Shown: positions 1 through 6,502 of the stretch, piece after piece
Numbering within the stretch: position 1 is the stretch's first letter
Layout of the letters: every line of letters starts with the position of its first letter
NCBI GenBank assembly: GCA_022425185.1
Contig: JAKMFY010000160.1
Coordinates: 1-8,379 of the forward strand
DNA from: Candidatus Poseidoniaceae archaeon
Lineage (GTDB): Archaea > Thermoplasmatota > Poseidoniia > Poseidoniales > Poseidoniaceae
Length of the DNA: 8,379 nt
Direction of reading: 5' to 3'
Translations under genes and position numbers: made by a program
Notes under the pieces: model-generated
Database searches by the model: none
What the model saw: the letters and a program-made list of their open reading frames with translations, nothing else
Told to the model about the DNA's origin: nothing

Positions 1-1
1 C

Positions 2-1153
2 AATCGAGCAAGATACCTCTGGTGGCCAATGCTCAGAACTTCAATCGGAGCTGCCTTTATTTTCACGTTCATATTTTCATTCACATCATTTGCTCTCGTT
101 CGTTGGCTAGCCCCTGACATGTGGACGCTTGAGGCTCTGATGGCGATTGAAGGAGGCGCAGCTGGAATTCCTAATTACAGAACTGAAGCAAGTCTGTTGG
201 TGCTCGGTGGAGCGACACTTCAAGGAATAATCCTGCTTTCCGCACTTGGTTTAGCAGGGTACTGGCAACAAAAACAATCCATATCGAATGATATTGTCTC
301 AGAAACGTTTGCAAGAAAATCATCTGGAAGACCGTCGTATTACGCACGCATTGGAATCAGTTTAGCCGTATTATTTGCGCTTGCGCCGTTGGTATTGATG
401 TTGCTCTCCTCTCTACGGATACGGGACCGTACGAATGAATCCTACCGCTGGAGTACAGAAGCATGGGATATTGCACTTACTGGAGATTTAACATATGTTT
501 CAGCAATTGATGCATTATCGAATTCGATTGTTTATGCAATTGCTTGCATGGTGGTCGCAGTCCTACTGGGCTATTCTGTAGCTTCATCTATTCACGCCCT
601 TGAGCAGAATGGTAAGAATAAAACTGCCATGATAATCGATTTACTATCCATGCTTCCTTTGGCATTATCTGGAGTTATGGTTGGACTTGGCGTTTTGCTA
701 GGGGTACTCAAGGTATGGCCAGAACTCTTCCAATGGTATGGGCTTCCCGTCATACCACATGCAATGCTTACAACGCCATTTGTCGTTCGAATCCTGCTAC
801 CGGCATTGAGAAGTCTTGACTCTTCGTATGATGAAACTGCGGCTATGCTTGGATATTCACAATTCCAACGCTTCTTGAAAGTTCGAATACCGTTAATGAA
901 AGGATCAATTGTTGTGGCTGCAACTCTTTCCATCGCATTTTCACTAGGTGAATTTGGAGCATCATGGATTCTTTTACGCTCAGGTTCATGGGATACCCTA
1001 CCAATTCTTGTTGACCAATTAATGGCCCGACCAAAATATTTCCAACTTGTGGAACCAGTTGCCATGGCAACTGCATCTCTATTGATGATGGTCACTTTCG
1101 TTCTCTTTGTCATCACTGAACGGTTTAGAGAACATCAAGGAGGGGGATTCTAA
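2..1153 (+). CDS. ABC importer permease, ThiP/FbpB-like, 5'-truncated by window edge
   Basis: Inner-membrane permease of a binding-protein-dependent importer. The frame is open from base 2, so the ATG at 29 is probably internal: the residues just before it (ARYLWWPMLR) align, from memory, with the end of the first EAA loop of E. coli ThiP (FRFVEWPWLR). The visible part is thus the second half of a two-domain permease of about 530 residues. Counting from ATG 29, hydrophobic segments lie near residues 5-25, 55-77, 108-128, 165-187, 203-227, 295-315 and 343-362. The EAA cytoplasmic loop that docks on the ATPase is at 269-289 (ETAAMLGY...RIPL). The ending with TLPILVDQL then a last helix and TERF resembles ThiP, but FbpB-type iron permeases share the fold, so thiamine is an inference. 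The stop overlaps the next ATG by one base (TAATG), so the two are translationally coupled. No substrate-binding protein is visible; it may lie upstream. Confidence 0.85.
   Translation, partial: NRARYLWWPMLRTSIGAAFIFTFIFSFTSFALVRWLAPDMWTLEALMAIEGGAAGIPNYRTEASLLVLGGATLQGIILLSALGLAGYWQQKQSISNDIVSETFARKSSGRPSYYARIGISLAVLFALAPLVLMLLSSLRIRDRTNESYRWSTEAWDIALTGDLTYVSAIDALSNSIVYAIACMVVAVLLGYSVASSIHALEQNGKNKTAMIIDLLSMLPLALSGVMVGLGVLLGVLKVWPELFQWYGLPVIPHAMLTTPFVVRILLPALRSLDSSYDETAAMLGYSQFQRFLKVRIPLMKGSIVVAATLSIAFSLGEFGASWILLRSGSWDTLPILVDQLMARPKYFQLVEPVAMATASLLMMVTFVLFVITERFREHQGGGF
1137..1143 (+). promoter_or_regulatory. Strong ribosome binding site for the ABC ATPase
   Basis: AAGGAGG lies inside the last codons of the permease, 9 bases before the ATG at 1153. 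It matches the Shine-Dalgarno consensus and, with the one-base stop/start overlap, supports this start and coupled translation of the two subunits. It is one of only two convincing ribosome binding sites in the window. Confidence 0.7.
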
Positions 1154-1791
1154 TGACAATCGAAATTCAATCACTTACACTCGCTTATGACGAAAACCTG
1201 ATTCTTTCTGACTGTAATCTTCGTTTAACAGAAGGAGAGATTCTTGTGATATTGGGCCCCAGTGGTTGTGGAAAGACAACGTTACTTAGAGCAATTGCAG
1301 GATTTGTAAAACCAGATTTTGGATCAATCCAGCTCAATGGAAGGAGCCTAGACAATCTTCAACCTGAAGAGCGAAACATTGGCATGCTGTTACAGAGGCC
1401 AGTTTTATTCCCACACAAAGACGTCTTAGGAAACATACTTTTTGCATATAGGAAGAAAAAGGATCGTAAAATGAAAGAGGTCAATGAAATCATGCAAGAT
1501 ATGGGCATCTATGAAATGAGAAACCAGGCCATAGAAACTCTTTCGGGTGGGGAAGCCCAACGTGTTGTTCTTGCTAGAGCCTTGCTCACAAATCCAGAAT
1601 TGTTACTTCTTGATGAGCCGTTATCATCTCTAGATTTGAATGTGCGACGTCAACTCGCATCCGAAATACGGGCGACATTGAAATCCAAAAATATTGCAGC
1701 AATACATGTAACACATGATCACGAAGAAGCTGAAATCATTGGCGACCGTATTATTCATTGGAGTGAACTCCATTTACTCGAAAGTGAATAA
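1153..1791 (+). CDS. ABC importer ATPase, ThiQ-like
   Basis: Cytoplasmic ATP-hydrolysing subunit that powers the permease encoded just before it. All nucleotide-binding motifs are intact: Walker A GPSGCGKTT at residues 35-43, Q-loop Gln81 (LLQRPVLFPH), signature LSGGEAQ at 130-136, Walker B LLLDEP at 151-156 with catalytic Glu155, D-loop SSLD, and H-loop His188 (VTHDHEEA). At 212 residues it ends soon after the H-loop and lacks the C-terminal TOBE/regulatory domain of FbpC, PotA or MalK ATPases (about 350 residues). That short form, paired with a two-domain permease, is typical of ThiQ and favours thiamine or a related compound over iron, but does not prove it. Its stop lies 3 bases from the stop of the convergent redox gene. 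Confidence 0.88.
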   Translation: MTIEIQSLTLAYDENLILSDCNLRLTEGEILVILGPSGCGKTTLLRAIAGFVKPDFGSIQLNGRSLDNLQPEERNIGMLLQRPVLFPHKDVLGNILFAYRKKKDRKMKEVNEIMQDMGIYEMRNQAIETLSGGEAQRVVLARALLTNPELLLLDEPLSSLDLNVRRQLASEIRATLKSKNIAAIHVTHDHEEAEIIGDRIIHWSELHLLESE

Positions 1792-1794
1792 ATT

Positions 1795-3261
1795 TCAGGC
1801 GAAAACTGCTGAGACAACATCCGGTTGTGTCAGATAGATCGTTAAACCAACACCAGCCATAATCATCATCCAAGAACCAACGAGTTTGATCATTCCAGTC
1901 ATTCGTCTTAGGAAGTTAATCATCACTTGACGACCAAGACCAACAAGGACGGTTACGAGAATCATCAATATCAACAAACCAATCATCAAACCACTTAGGC
2001 CAGATATAACCGCAGAAGTTCCAAGAGTACCAAGGAAAATCACGAACGGGAGGACTGCTGCTGCAGTACAATCAATCGAAGCAGCAGCATAACCAATACC
2101 GTAGAGATACATGTTTCTGCGTGGTGTGAACGTCTCGTCCATCTCTGTTGTCGACCATCGATCGACCAGTTTTTGAACGAATCCAAGTAAATGGGAAGTG
2201 ATTCCAAGGAGCATTATGGTACCAAGAATAACGAGGAGTAACGCAATACCAATGGCAATGTAGTGAATCAATCCAGACTTAGCAAAGGCTTCACCCATTG
2301 CAAAAGCAAGCAGACCTATGAGGATAAAGAAAGTCCACATACCCAATCCTGCAAGTGATCCAATAACCCATGATGAAGGCATTTTTGTTTTTAATTTCCC
2401 TTCTTCTATCAATTCGTCCTCACGAGCACCGAGGCTGAGGTAATAGGAAATGAAGCCTGGTAAAACAGGGAATGCACAAGGCGAGAAATAAACCAGAATG
2501 GACAGAATCATTCCAAGCACAAATACTGCAACGAAGGATGTGGAAGGTTCTTCCCAAGCAATTCGGTCAGACATTGTAATCGAAACATTTCCAGTTAGAG
2601 CAGATTCGAGGGATGAGTCAAATTCACCCCATCCTTCAACAGGCGTCCCTGTTGTTTGTTTCATAATGATATAGCCTTCAACATCGATGACCATAACAAC
2701 TGGAATTTGACCAGCACCAGCAGTGGAGAAAAGTCTGACTGGATCAGTCGTACTACCATCTGGAAGAGTAGCTGCATCGACAGAACCAAATCCTGTAGGA
2801 TATAGTGGAACGGTATATTCTCCGCTAGATTCATTGAGATAACTCACAGATTCGCCGTACCAAGCCCCATAGCCAAGAATGTGTAAGTTAACACCATTCT
2901 CATCAGCCAAAGCCTCCCATGCATCCATATTCTCTTCAATATGCTCTTGTACGAAATGACAATTTGAACAATCATGAGCTAGCATATCGAGAATAATTAC
3001 GTCCCCTCGAAGGGATGAGGTGGTGATTCGACCATTATCATCAGCAATTTCTGATTCAATACCCGTTCGATTAAGCGAATCCATGGCAATATCGGGTATT
3101 GGGGCTGGTTCAGCATCTGATTCAAAGACGTCATCGATACTGTCGAACAATGTCAATCCTGCAAAGGCAATTGTTCCAAACATAATCACGGCTACACCGA
3201 AAGCCTTCCACGTTTCAGAACGTTTGAAAACGTCCCAATCCGCTTGTTTGAGGAGGCTCAT
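1795..3261 (-). CDS. Thioredoxin-like domain fused to CcdA/DsbD-type membrane electron carrier
   Basis: Predicted to pass reducing equivalents from cytoplasmic thioredoxin across the membrane to a tethered extracytoplasmic thioredoxin-like domain. Numbered from the ATG at 3261 (488 residues): one N-terminal membrane anchor at about 20-39; a TlpA/ResA-like domain at about 55-220 with CSNC at 98-101 and a likely cis-proline at Pro187 (QIP); then a CcdA-type domain with about six hydrophobic segments from 243 to the end. The CcdA redox cysteines are Cys262 (SPCAFPVLPG) and Cys398 (IDCTAAAVLP). Classical DsbD has its thioredoxin domain after the membrane domain, so the order here is reversed. The active site lacks the proline of CxPC. 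A TTG at 3283-3285 would add eight residues, but the ATG gives a more natural N-terminus; neither has a clear ribosome binding site. It lies 46 bases downstream of the lipoprotein gene and is probably co-transcribed. Confidence 0.87.
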   Translation of the reverse strand: MSLLKQADWDVFKRSETWKAFGVAVIMFGTIAFAGLTLFDSIDDVFESDAEPAPIPDIAMDSLNRTGIESEIADDNGRITTSSLRGDVIILDMLAHDCSNCHFVQEHIEENMDAWEALADENGVNLHILGYGAWYGESVSYLNESSGEYTVPLYPTGFGSVDAATLPDGSTTDPVRLFSTAGAGQIPVVMVIDVEGYIIMKQTTGTPVEGWGEFDSSLESALTGNVSITMSDRIAWEEPSTSFVAVFVLGMILSILVYFSPCAFPVLPGFISYYLSLGAREDELIEEGKLKTKMPSSWVIGSLAGLGMWTFFILIGLLAFAMGEAFAKSGLIHYIAIGIALLLVILGTIMLLGITSHLLGFVQKLVDRWSTTEMDETFTPRRNMYLYGIGYAAASIDCTAAAVLPFVIFLGTLGTSAVISGLSGLMIGLLILMILVTVLVGLGRQVMINFLRRMTGMIKLVGSWMMIMAGVGLTIYLTQPDVVSAVFA

Positions 3262-3307
3262 ATGAATTCCAACAACTGGATACAAATGAATCTAATGGAG
3301 GCATACA

Positions 3308-4549
3308 TCAATTGCTTACGAGAACAGAATTCGATTCATAGATGATATTTCCATTCATAGAATCAATAATTTTCACCCTTACCTCGCAACCAGAAGAGCC
3401 ATCACAGAGATCATCAGAACCCTCGCTTAGAGTAATTGATTCACCAAAGTTCCACCTGTCGTCTCCATTATCTGTGAGATGGCAATTATTTCCGATGGTT
3501 TCTTGTGGAGTCGTGCATTGCATGTAAGCGCCTTCATTTACTGACAATTGTAAGTTTACTTGTGCCCAATTCAAATCATCTCCTTGACTCATCTGAACAT
3601 AGACTAAGTTTTCATTCGAGTCACTTGAAGGGCTCGAGCCGGTATTGGATACGTCGAAACCATAGAGTGACAAATCTCCATCTGTATTCCCTTCAGCTAG
3701 GCTAAAAGCCCAGACATAGAAAAGCAGACTTGATTGTGAAAATGTCAGAGCATCACATTCTGGTACGAGTGAAGTGATAATGCTGTTTGAAAAACTTTCA
3801 TCATACGGAGCAAACAAATCAACCACATTTGAAGGGTAGGTTGAAACATCTTCATAATCAATTTCACCACCATTTTCTTCGTGCTCGATCAACATTTCCA
3901 CGGCCGTATCCATCAAGTCATTTAGAGAGGTTTTGCTAAGAACCGTGCAAAGTAATCCGCTTTCTGCAAACTCAGTAACCTCTGGATAAATGATAGCACC
4001 GTTGCCATCAGCAACTAAGTAAACTAAACCCATATCTGCTTCAAAGAATGTTACATTGGCTTCTGACTCTATATTTTCGTCTTCACCTCCAGCACAGTCT
4101 TCTTCTCCATCAGTAACCCACTCGCCATCAATTTCATCTCCATCATTGCAAATAAATACTGAATTGTTTGAAATCATCTCAATTTCGATATATGGAACGC
4201 CTGATTGAGATGAAAGTACGCTTGTCACTTGAATACCTTCAGGATTATAGTCCATAGGCAATTCCTCGTATAAGCATAAGTCAATAACTACCTCATTTTC
4301 ATCTCCTGATTCAGCGTGCGATTCTTCTGCTTCAAGATTGGAATCAAAACATTCTCTTGTTTCCAAGAAATACAATTCATATGTATCGTCTTCGTTCATA
4401 TCTACACGCCAATTGTCCAATAAACTGAAGTACACTCCATCTAAATCCTGATTCGTATAGGTCTTCGTAAATTCGTTTGCCTCATCCAACAATTCGGTAC
4501 ATCCAGCAAGCATCATAGTGCACGCAAGGAGAATAGCTATCTTCTTCAT
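3308..4549 (-). CDS. Acidic, cysteine-rich predicted lipoprotein of unknown function
   Basis: Not recognised as a named family. Residues 1-17 form a lipoprotein signal: KK, a hydrophobic core, then the lipobox LAGC with Cys17 as the likely lipidated residue, so the protein should be anchored outside the cytoplasmic membrane. The 413-residue product is extremely acidic (85 Asp/Glu against 9 Lys/Arg). Besides Cys17 the mature part has ten cysteines (67, 92, 134, 152, 201, 265, 345, 356, 382, 388), an even number suited to disulfides. The C-terminal part, about 312-413, has the alternating pattern of a small beta-sandwich (WAQVNLQLSVN, WNFGESITL, CEVRVKIID, GNIIYES) that faintly recalls C-terminal domains of archaeal type IV pilins; this is a weak inference. 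The start has no ribosome binding site but a TATA-like box is correctly placed for a leaderless transcript. The downstream neighbour is the thioredoxin-CcdA fusion, which could service its disulfides. Confidence 0.8.
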   Translation of the reverse strand: MKKIAILLACTMMLAGCTELLDEANEFTKTYTNQDLDGVYFSLLDNWRVDMNEDDTYELYFLETRECFDSNLEAEESHAESGDENEVVIDLCLYEELPMDYNPEGIQVTSVLSSQSGVPYIEIEMISNNSVFICNDGDEIDGEWVTDGEEDCAGGEDENIESEANVTFFEADMGLVYLVADGNGAIIYPEVTEFAESGLLCTVLSKTSLNDLMDTAVEMLIEHEENGGEIDYEDVSTYPSNVVDLFAPYDESFSNSIITSLVPECDALTFSQSSLLFYVWAFSLAEGNTDGDLSLYGFDVSNTGSSPSSDSNENLVYVQMSQGDDLNWAQVNLQLSVNEGAYMQCTTPQETIGNNCHLTDNGDDRWNFGESITLSEGSDDLCDGSSGCEVRVKIIDSMNGNIIYESNSVLVSN

Positions 4550-4570
4550 AGCCTAAACTAGATTTTCGAG

Positions 4571-4578
4571 ATGTATAG
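4571..4578 (-). promoter_or_regulatory. TATA-like box for the lipoprotein gene, probable leaderless transcript
   Basis: On the minus strand CTATACAT covers positions -29 to -22 relative to the lipoprotein ATG. That is where an archaeal TATA box falls if transcription begins at or next to the start codon. No Shine-Dalgarno sequence lies between it and the ATG, in line with a leaderless message. It sits in the 40-base gap after the radical SAM stop and would make the lipoprotein-redox pair a separate transcription unit. There is no clear purine-rich BRE to strengthen the call. Confidence 0.45.
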
Positions 4579-4589
4579 TATTTCCGAAG

Positions 4590-5675
4590 TCAACGATGTT
4601 CATTCAGATGGATAACCGAAACCTCGAGTCGTTCGTGCGTTGGATGCACTTCGACCATAAGCACAGGTACTGAAAGAATTTCTGCAAGTTCTTCCGCAAC
4701 ACTCACAGGCATCTCAATACGCTGTGTTTGACCATCATAACGAAGCCATGCGGAATCAATTGCAAGAGTTTCTCGAAGTTCTTCTACATCATCACGAGCA
4801 TCCTCTGGTTCGGTTGGAATCGCTCCAAACAGAATCGTATCATCTTCTGACAATTGCTCATAGGGTCGGAGTGTAGCTTCTCCTCGACGACGGAAACGTG
4901 CCCTTAATTGTCCGGCATCTTTGTATGAAGCAGTACAGAATTTGAGATGATATGGCTTATCTTTTGACGCCTCTTTCAATCGAAGACCAAGTTCGAGAGA
5001 CCCTTCTGCAGCAGCAGAGAGTCCTCCAGAGAGATTGAATCCTCGAACATCCATGTTCTCTTGGTTTCCAATTGTAATCTCGAGTTCATTCAGATTGATG
5101 AATTGGATTGGAAGTTCTTCGAGTTGATCAAGAAGCGAGAACAAAGAGTCTTCTTTGTCAGGTTCACATGGCAACTCTATTCCAACGTTAATGCCTGCTT
5201 CATGTGCAGACCGAATCACATCCTCATATTGACGAGTTGTTCCGTCGAGCAAGTGGAACCGGAGTTCATCTAAACCTGCCTCAGCTAATTTCACAACCCA
5301 TTCTTGCTTGAAAGGAATAGATGTGTAGAGATGAATGTGATGCTCAGGTCCAAAGGCCTTCTTGAGTTGTGAAACTGCTTCAACTGAACGCTCAGGATCG
5401 AGCATTGGATCGCCTCCAGTGATTCCTGTTCCAGTTGCTTTCATAGCATGGCCTTCTTCAATCACTTCTTCCCAAGTACTGCAACGACGCTCATTTGCAA
5501 ACATGTCAGGAGATTCTCTACGGTTCTCAGAAAGTGGACAATAGTCGCATCCCCAATGACATTTTCCTGTTACGAACAGAACCAGTTTACGGCCTTGTTG
5601 GCATTGTATACATCCTTCTGGTTCACCTTCTTCAGCGGGCAATACCTCTGAAACCATTGGAAGATGAACGACCAT
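4590..5675 (-). CDS. Radical SAM protein of the COG2108 family, function unknown
   Basis: Predicted cytoplasmic [4Fe-4S]/S-adenosylmethionine enzyme; its reaction is not known. Counted from the ATG at 5675 (361 residues), the cluster-binding CxxxCxxC is Cys39-Cys43-Cys46 (GKCHWGCDYCPLSE). The SAM-binding GGDP is at 87-90 (TGITGGDPML), followed by barrel strands with HLYTS, AGLDELRFHLL and FINLNELE. A preceding pair Cys22/Cys25 and FCTASYKDAGQLR around Cys247 complete a pattern I recall from archaeal COG2108 proteins, described only as related to pyruvate formate-lyase activating enzyme. The last 100 residues (from about 260) form an acidic tail that may be a separate domain. An in-frame ATG at 5744 would add 23 residues and overlap pdxT by 43 bases; the 5675 start is preferred because GAGGGTG sits 5 bases before it. 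It lies 26 bases after pdxT on the same strand, so it is probably in the same operon. Confidence 0.87.
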   Translation of the reverse strand: MVVHLPMVSEVLPAEEGEPEGCIQCQQGRKLVLFVTGKCHWGCDYCPLSENRRESPDMFANERRCSTWEEVIEEGHAMKATGTGITGGDPMLDPERSVEAVSQLKKAFGPEHHIHLYTSIPFKQEWVVKLAEAGLDELRFHLLDGTTRQYEDVIRSAHEAGINVGIELPCEPDKEDSLFSLLDQLEELPIQFINLNELEITIGNQENMDVRGFNLSGGLSAAAEGSLELGLRLKEASKDKPYHLKFCTASYKDAGQLRARFRRRGEATLRPYEQLSEDDTILFGAIPTEPEDARDDVEELRETLAIDSAWLRYDGQTQRIEMPVSVAEELAEILSVPVLMVEVHPTHERLEVSVIHLNEHR

Positions 5676-5680
5676 GTGTA

Positions 5681-5687
5681 CACCCTC
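5681..5687 (-). promoter_or_regulatory. Ribosome binding site deciding the radical SAM start
   Basis: On the minus strand GAGGGTG stands 5 bases before the ATG at 5675, inside the 26-base gap after the pdxT stop. It is close to the GAGGTG core and favours this start over the in-frame ATG at 5744, which lies within pdxT. Confidence 0.5.
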
Positions 5688-5701
5688 AATCCCATTGTTG
5701 T

Positions 5702-6394
5702 TCAATTCGTCGGTACGTAATCCACCATTCGTTGCAAAAGCCAAGTGTGAAAACGTCGGTCAGCTGTAAGTTCAGGATGAAACGTTACAGCACATTTTGA
5801 ACCGTCGATGACACCAACAATCTCATCGCCAAAACGGGCTATGATGTCGCAGGTGACTGATTCTGAATCAAAACGGGGAGCACGAATAAACACACCAGGG
5901 AATGATTCTCCCTCTCCTTCGTTTTTTTGAGGATCAACCGCTAGAGGCGTATGTCCAAATTCATCAGGTGTCCTTGTAATTTTCACATTCGAAGATTCAT
6001 GAAGAGGCAAATCCACTTCCACTTTGGCTTCGAAAGATTGGCGTTGACGACCCCAAGCATTTCGTGAAATGCCAGCTTGAATAAACGGTAAGCGTCCACC
6101 ATCAGGCATAGCCAAAAGAATTGCACCAGCACAGGTCCCAAGGACTGGCCTGTTCGTATGATGTTCCATCCACGAGTAGATTCCATCGAGCAGACCTTCT
6201 GAGGAAGAGGCTTTTCGCATCGCAGTTGATTCACCACCTGGAAGAACAAGCGCATCGATTGTTTCGTCAACATCGTGAGCAGAACGTAAATGAACGATTT
6301 CCACATCAAGTTTCATGTCCATTGCTGAAGCAAGAAGAGCCTCTTCATGCTCATGTCGCGCACCTTGCAACATAGCAAGACCAACCCGCAACAT
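5702..6394 (-). CDS. pdxT: Pyridoxal 5'-phosphate synthase glutaminase subunit PdxT
   Basis: Class I-type glutaminase that releases ammonia from glutamine and channels it to PdxS for direct synthesis of PLP from ribose 5-phosphate and glyceraldehyde 3-phosphate. Family motifs occur in order: GLAMLQGARHEHE (5-17), LPGGEST (51-57), the nucleophile elbow GTCAGAILLA with catalytic Cys88 (86-95), RNAWGRQRQSFE (111-122), FIRAP (169-173), and VTFHPELTADRRFH with catalytic His206 and Glu208. At 230 residues it is somewhat longer than the usual 190-200, the extra lying mainly around 131-165, between the RNAWGRQ motif and FIRAP. The triad is complete, so it should be active. No pdxS is in the window. 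The radical SAM gene follows 26 bases downstream, and a PLP-dependent aminotransferase is transcribed divergently. A weak GGGAG lies 4 bases ahead of the ATG. Confidence 0.95.
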   Translation of the reverse strand: MLRVGLAMLQGARHEHEEALLASAMDMKLDVEIVHLRSAHDVDETIDALVLPGGESTAMRKASSSEGLLDGIYSWMEHHTNRPVLGTCAGAILLAMPDGGRLPFIQAGISRNAWGRQRQSFEAKVEVDLPLHESSNVKITRTPDEFGHTPLAVDPQKNEGEGESFPGVFIRAPRFDSESVTCDIIARFGDEIVGVIDGSKCAVTFHPELTADRRFHTWLLQRMVDYVPTN

Positions 6395-6502
6395 GAAACT
6401 CCCTAGGAGTCCTCTTCTTTAGGTCATAGCATTCACGCAAACTCCATCTTAGGTGTGAAATCATAGATGTTGTTCAAAAACCGAGCGCGTCTGGATACAA
6501 TC
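6395..6502. promoter_or_regulatory. Divergent intergenic region between pdxT and the aminotransferase
   Basis: The only head-to-head junction in the window, so promoters for both the pdxT operon and the aminotransferase-nadM operon should lie here or overlap the neighbouring starts. I could not find a convincing TATA box at the leaderless distance for either gene. A short inverted repeat ACTCC-CTA-GGAGT (6398-6410) lies directly in front of the pdxT start. The region is about 108 bases with the preferred aminotransferase start, or 72 with the upstream ATG at 6467. Confidence 0.4.

Noticed and set aside
592..1116. Open frame of 174 codons on the minus strand inside the permease gene
   Set aside because: It lies wholly opposite a permease with clear family motifs, has no recognisable domain, and its composition is that of an antisense shadow. 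The 77-codon frame at 843-1076 is rejected for the same reason.
3262..3285. TTG start adding eight residues to the thioredoxin-CcdA protein
   Set aside because: No ribosome binding site precedes it, TTG is a rare start, and the ATG at 3261 gives a normal N-terminus ahead of the anchor helix.
5676..5744. Longer radical SAM start overlapping the end of pdxT by 43 bases
   Set aside because: The added 23 residues match nothing I recall in the family, and the ATG at 5675 has a ribosome binding site at a good distance.
5983..6309. Overlapping 108-codon minus-strand frame inside pdxT
   Set aside because: It is a frame-shifted reading of pdxT, whose motifs are intact throughout; no independent start signal or family resemblance.
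6398..6410. Inverted repeat ACTCC-CTA-GGAGT before pdxT as an operator
   Set aside because: Arms of only five bases, a single copy, and overlap with the weak ribosome binding site; such repeats arise often by chance. Kept only as a note in the intergenic entry.
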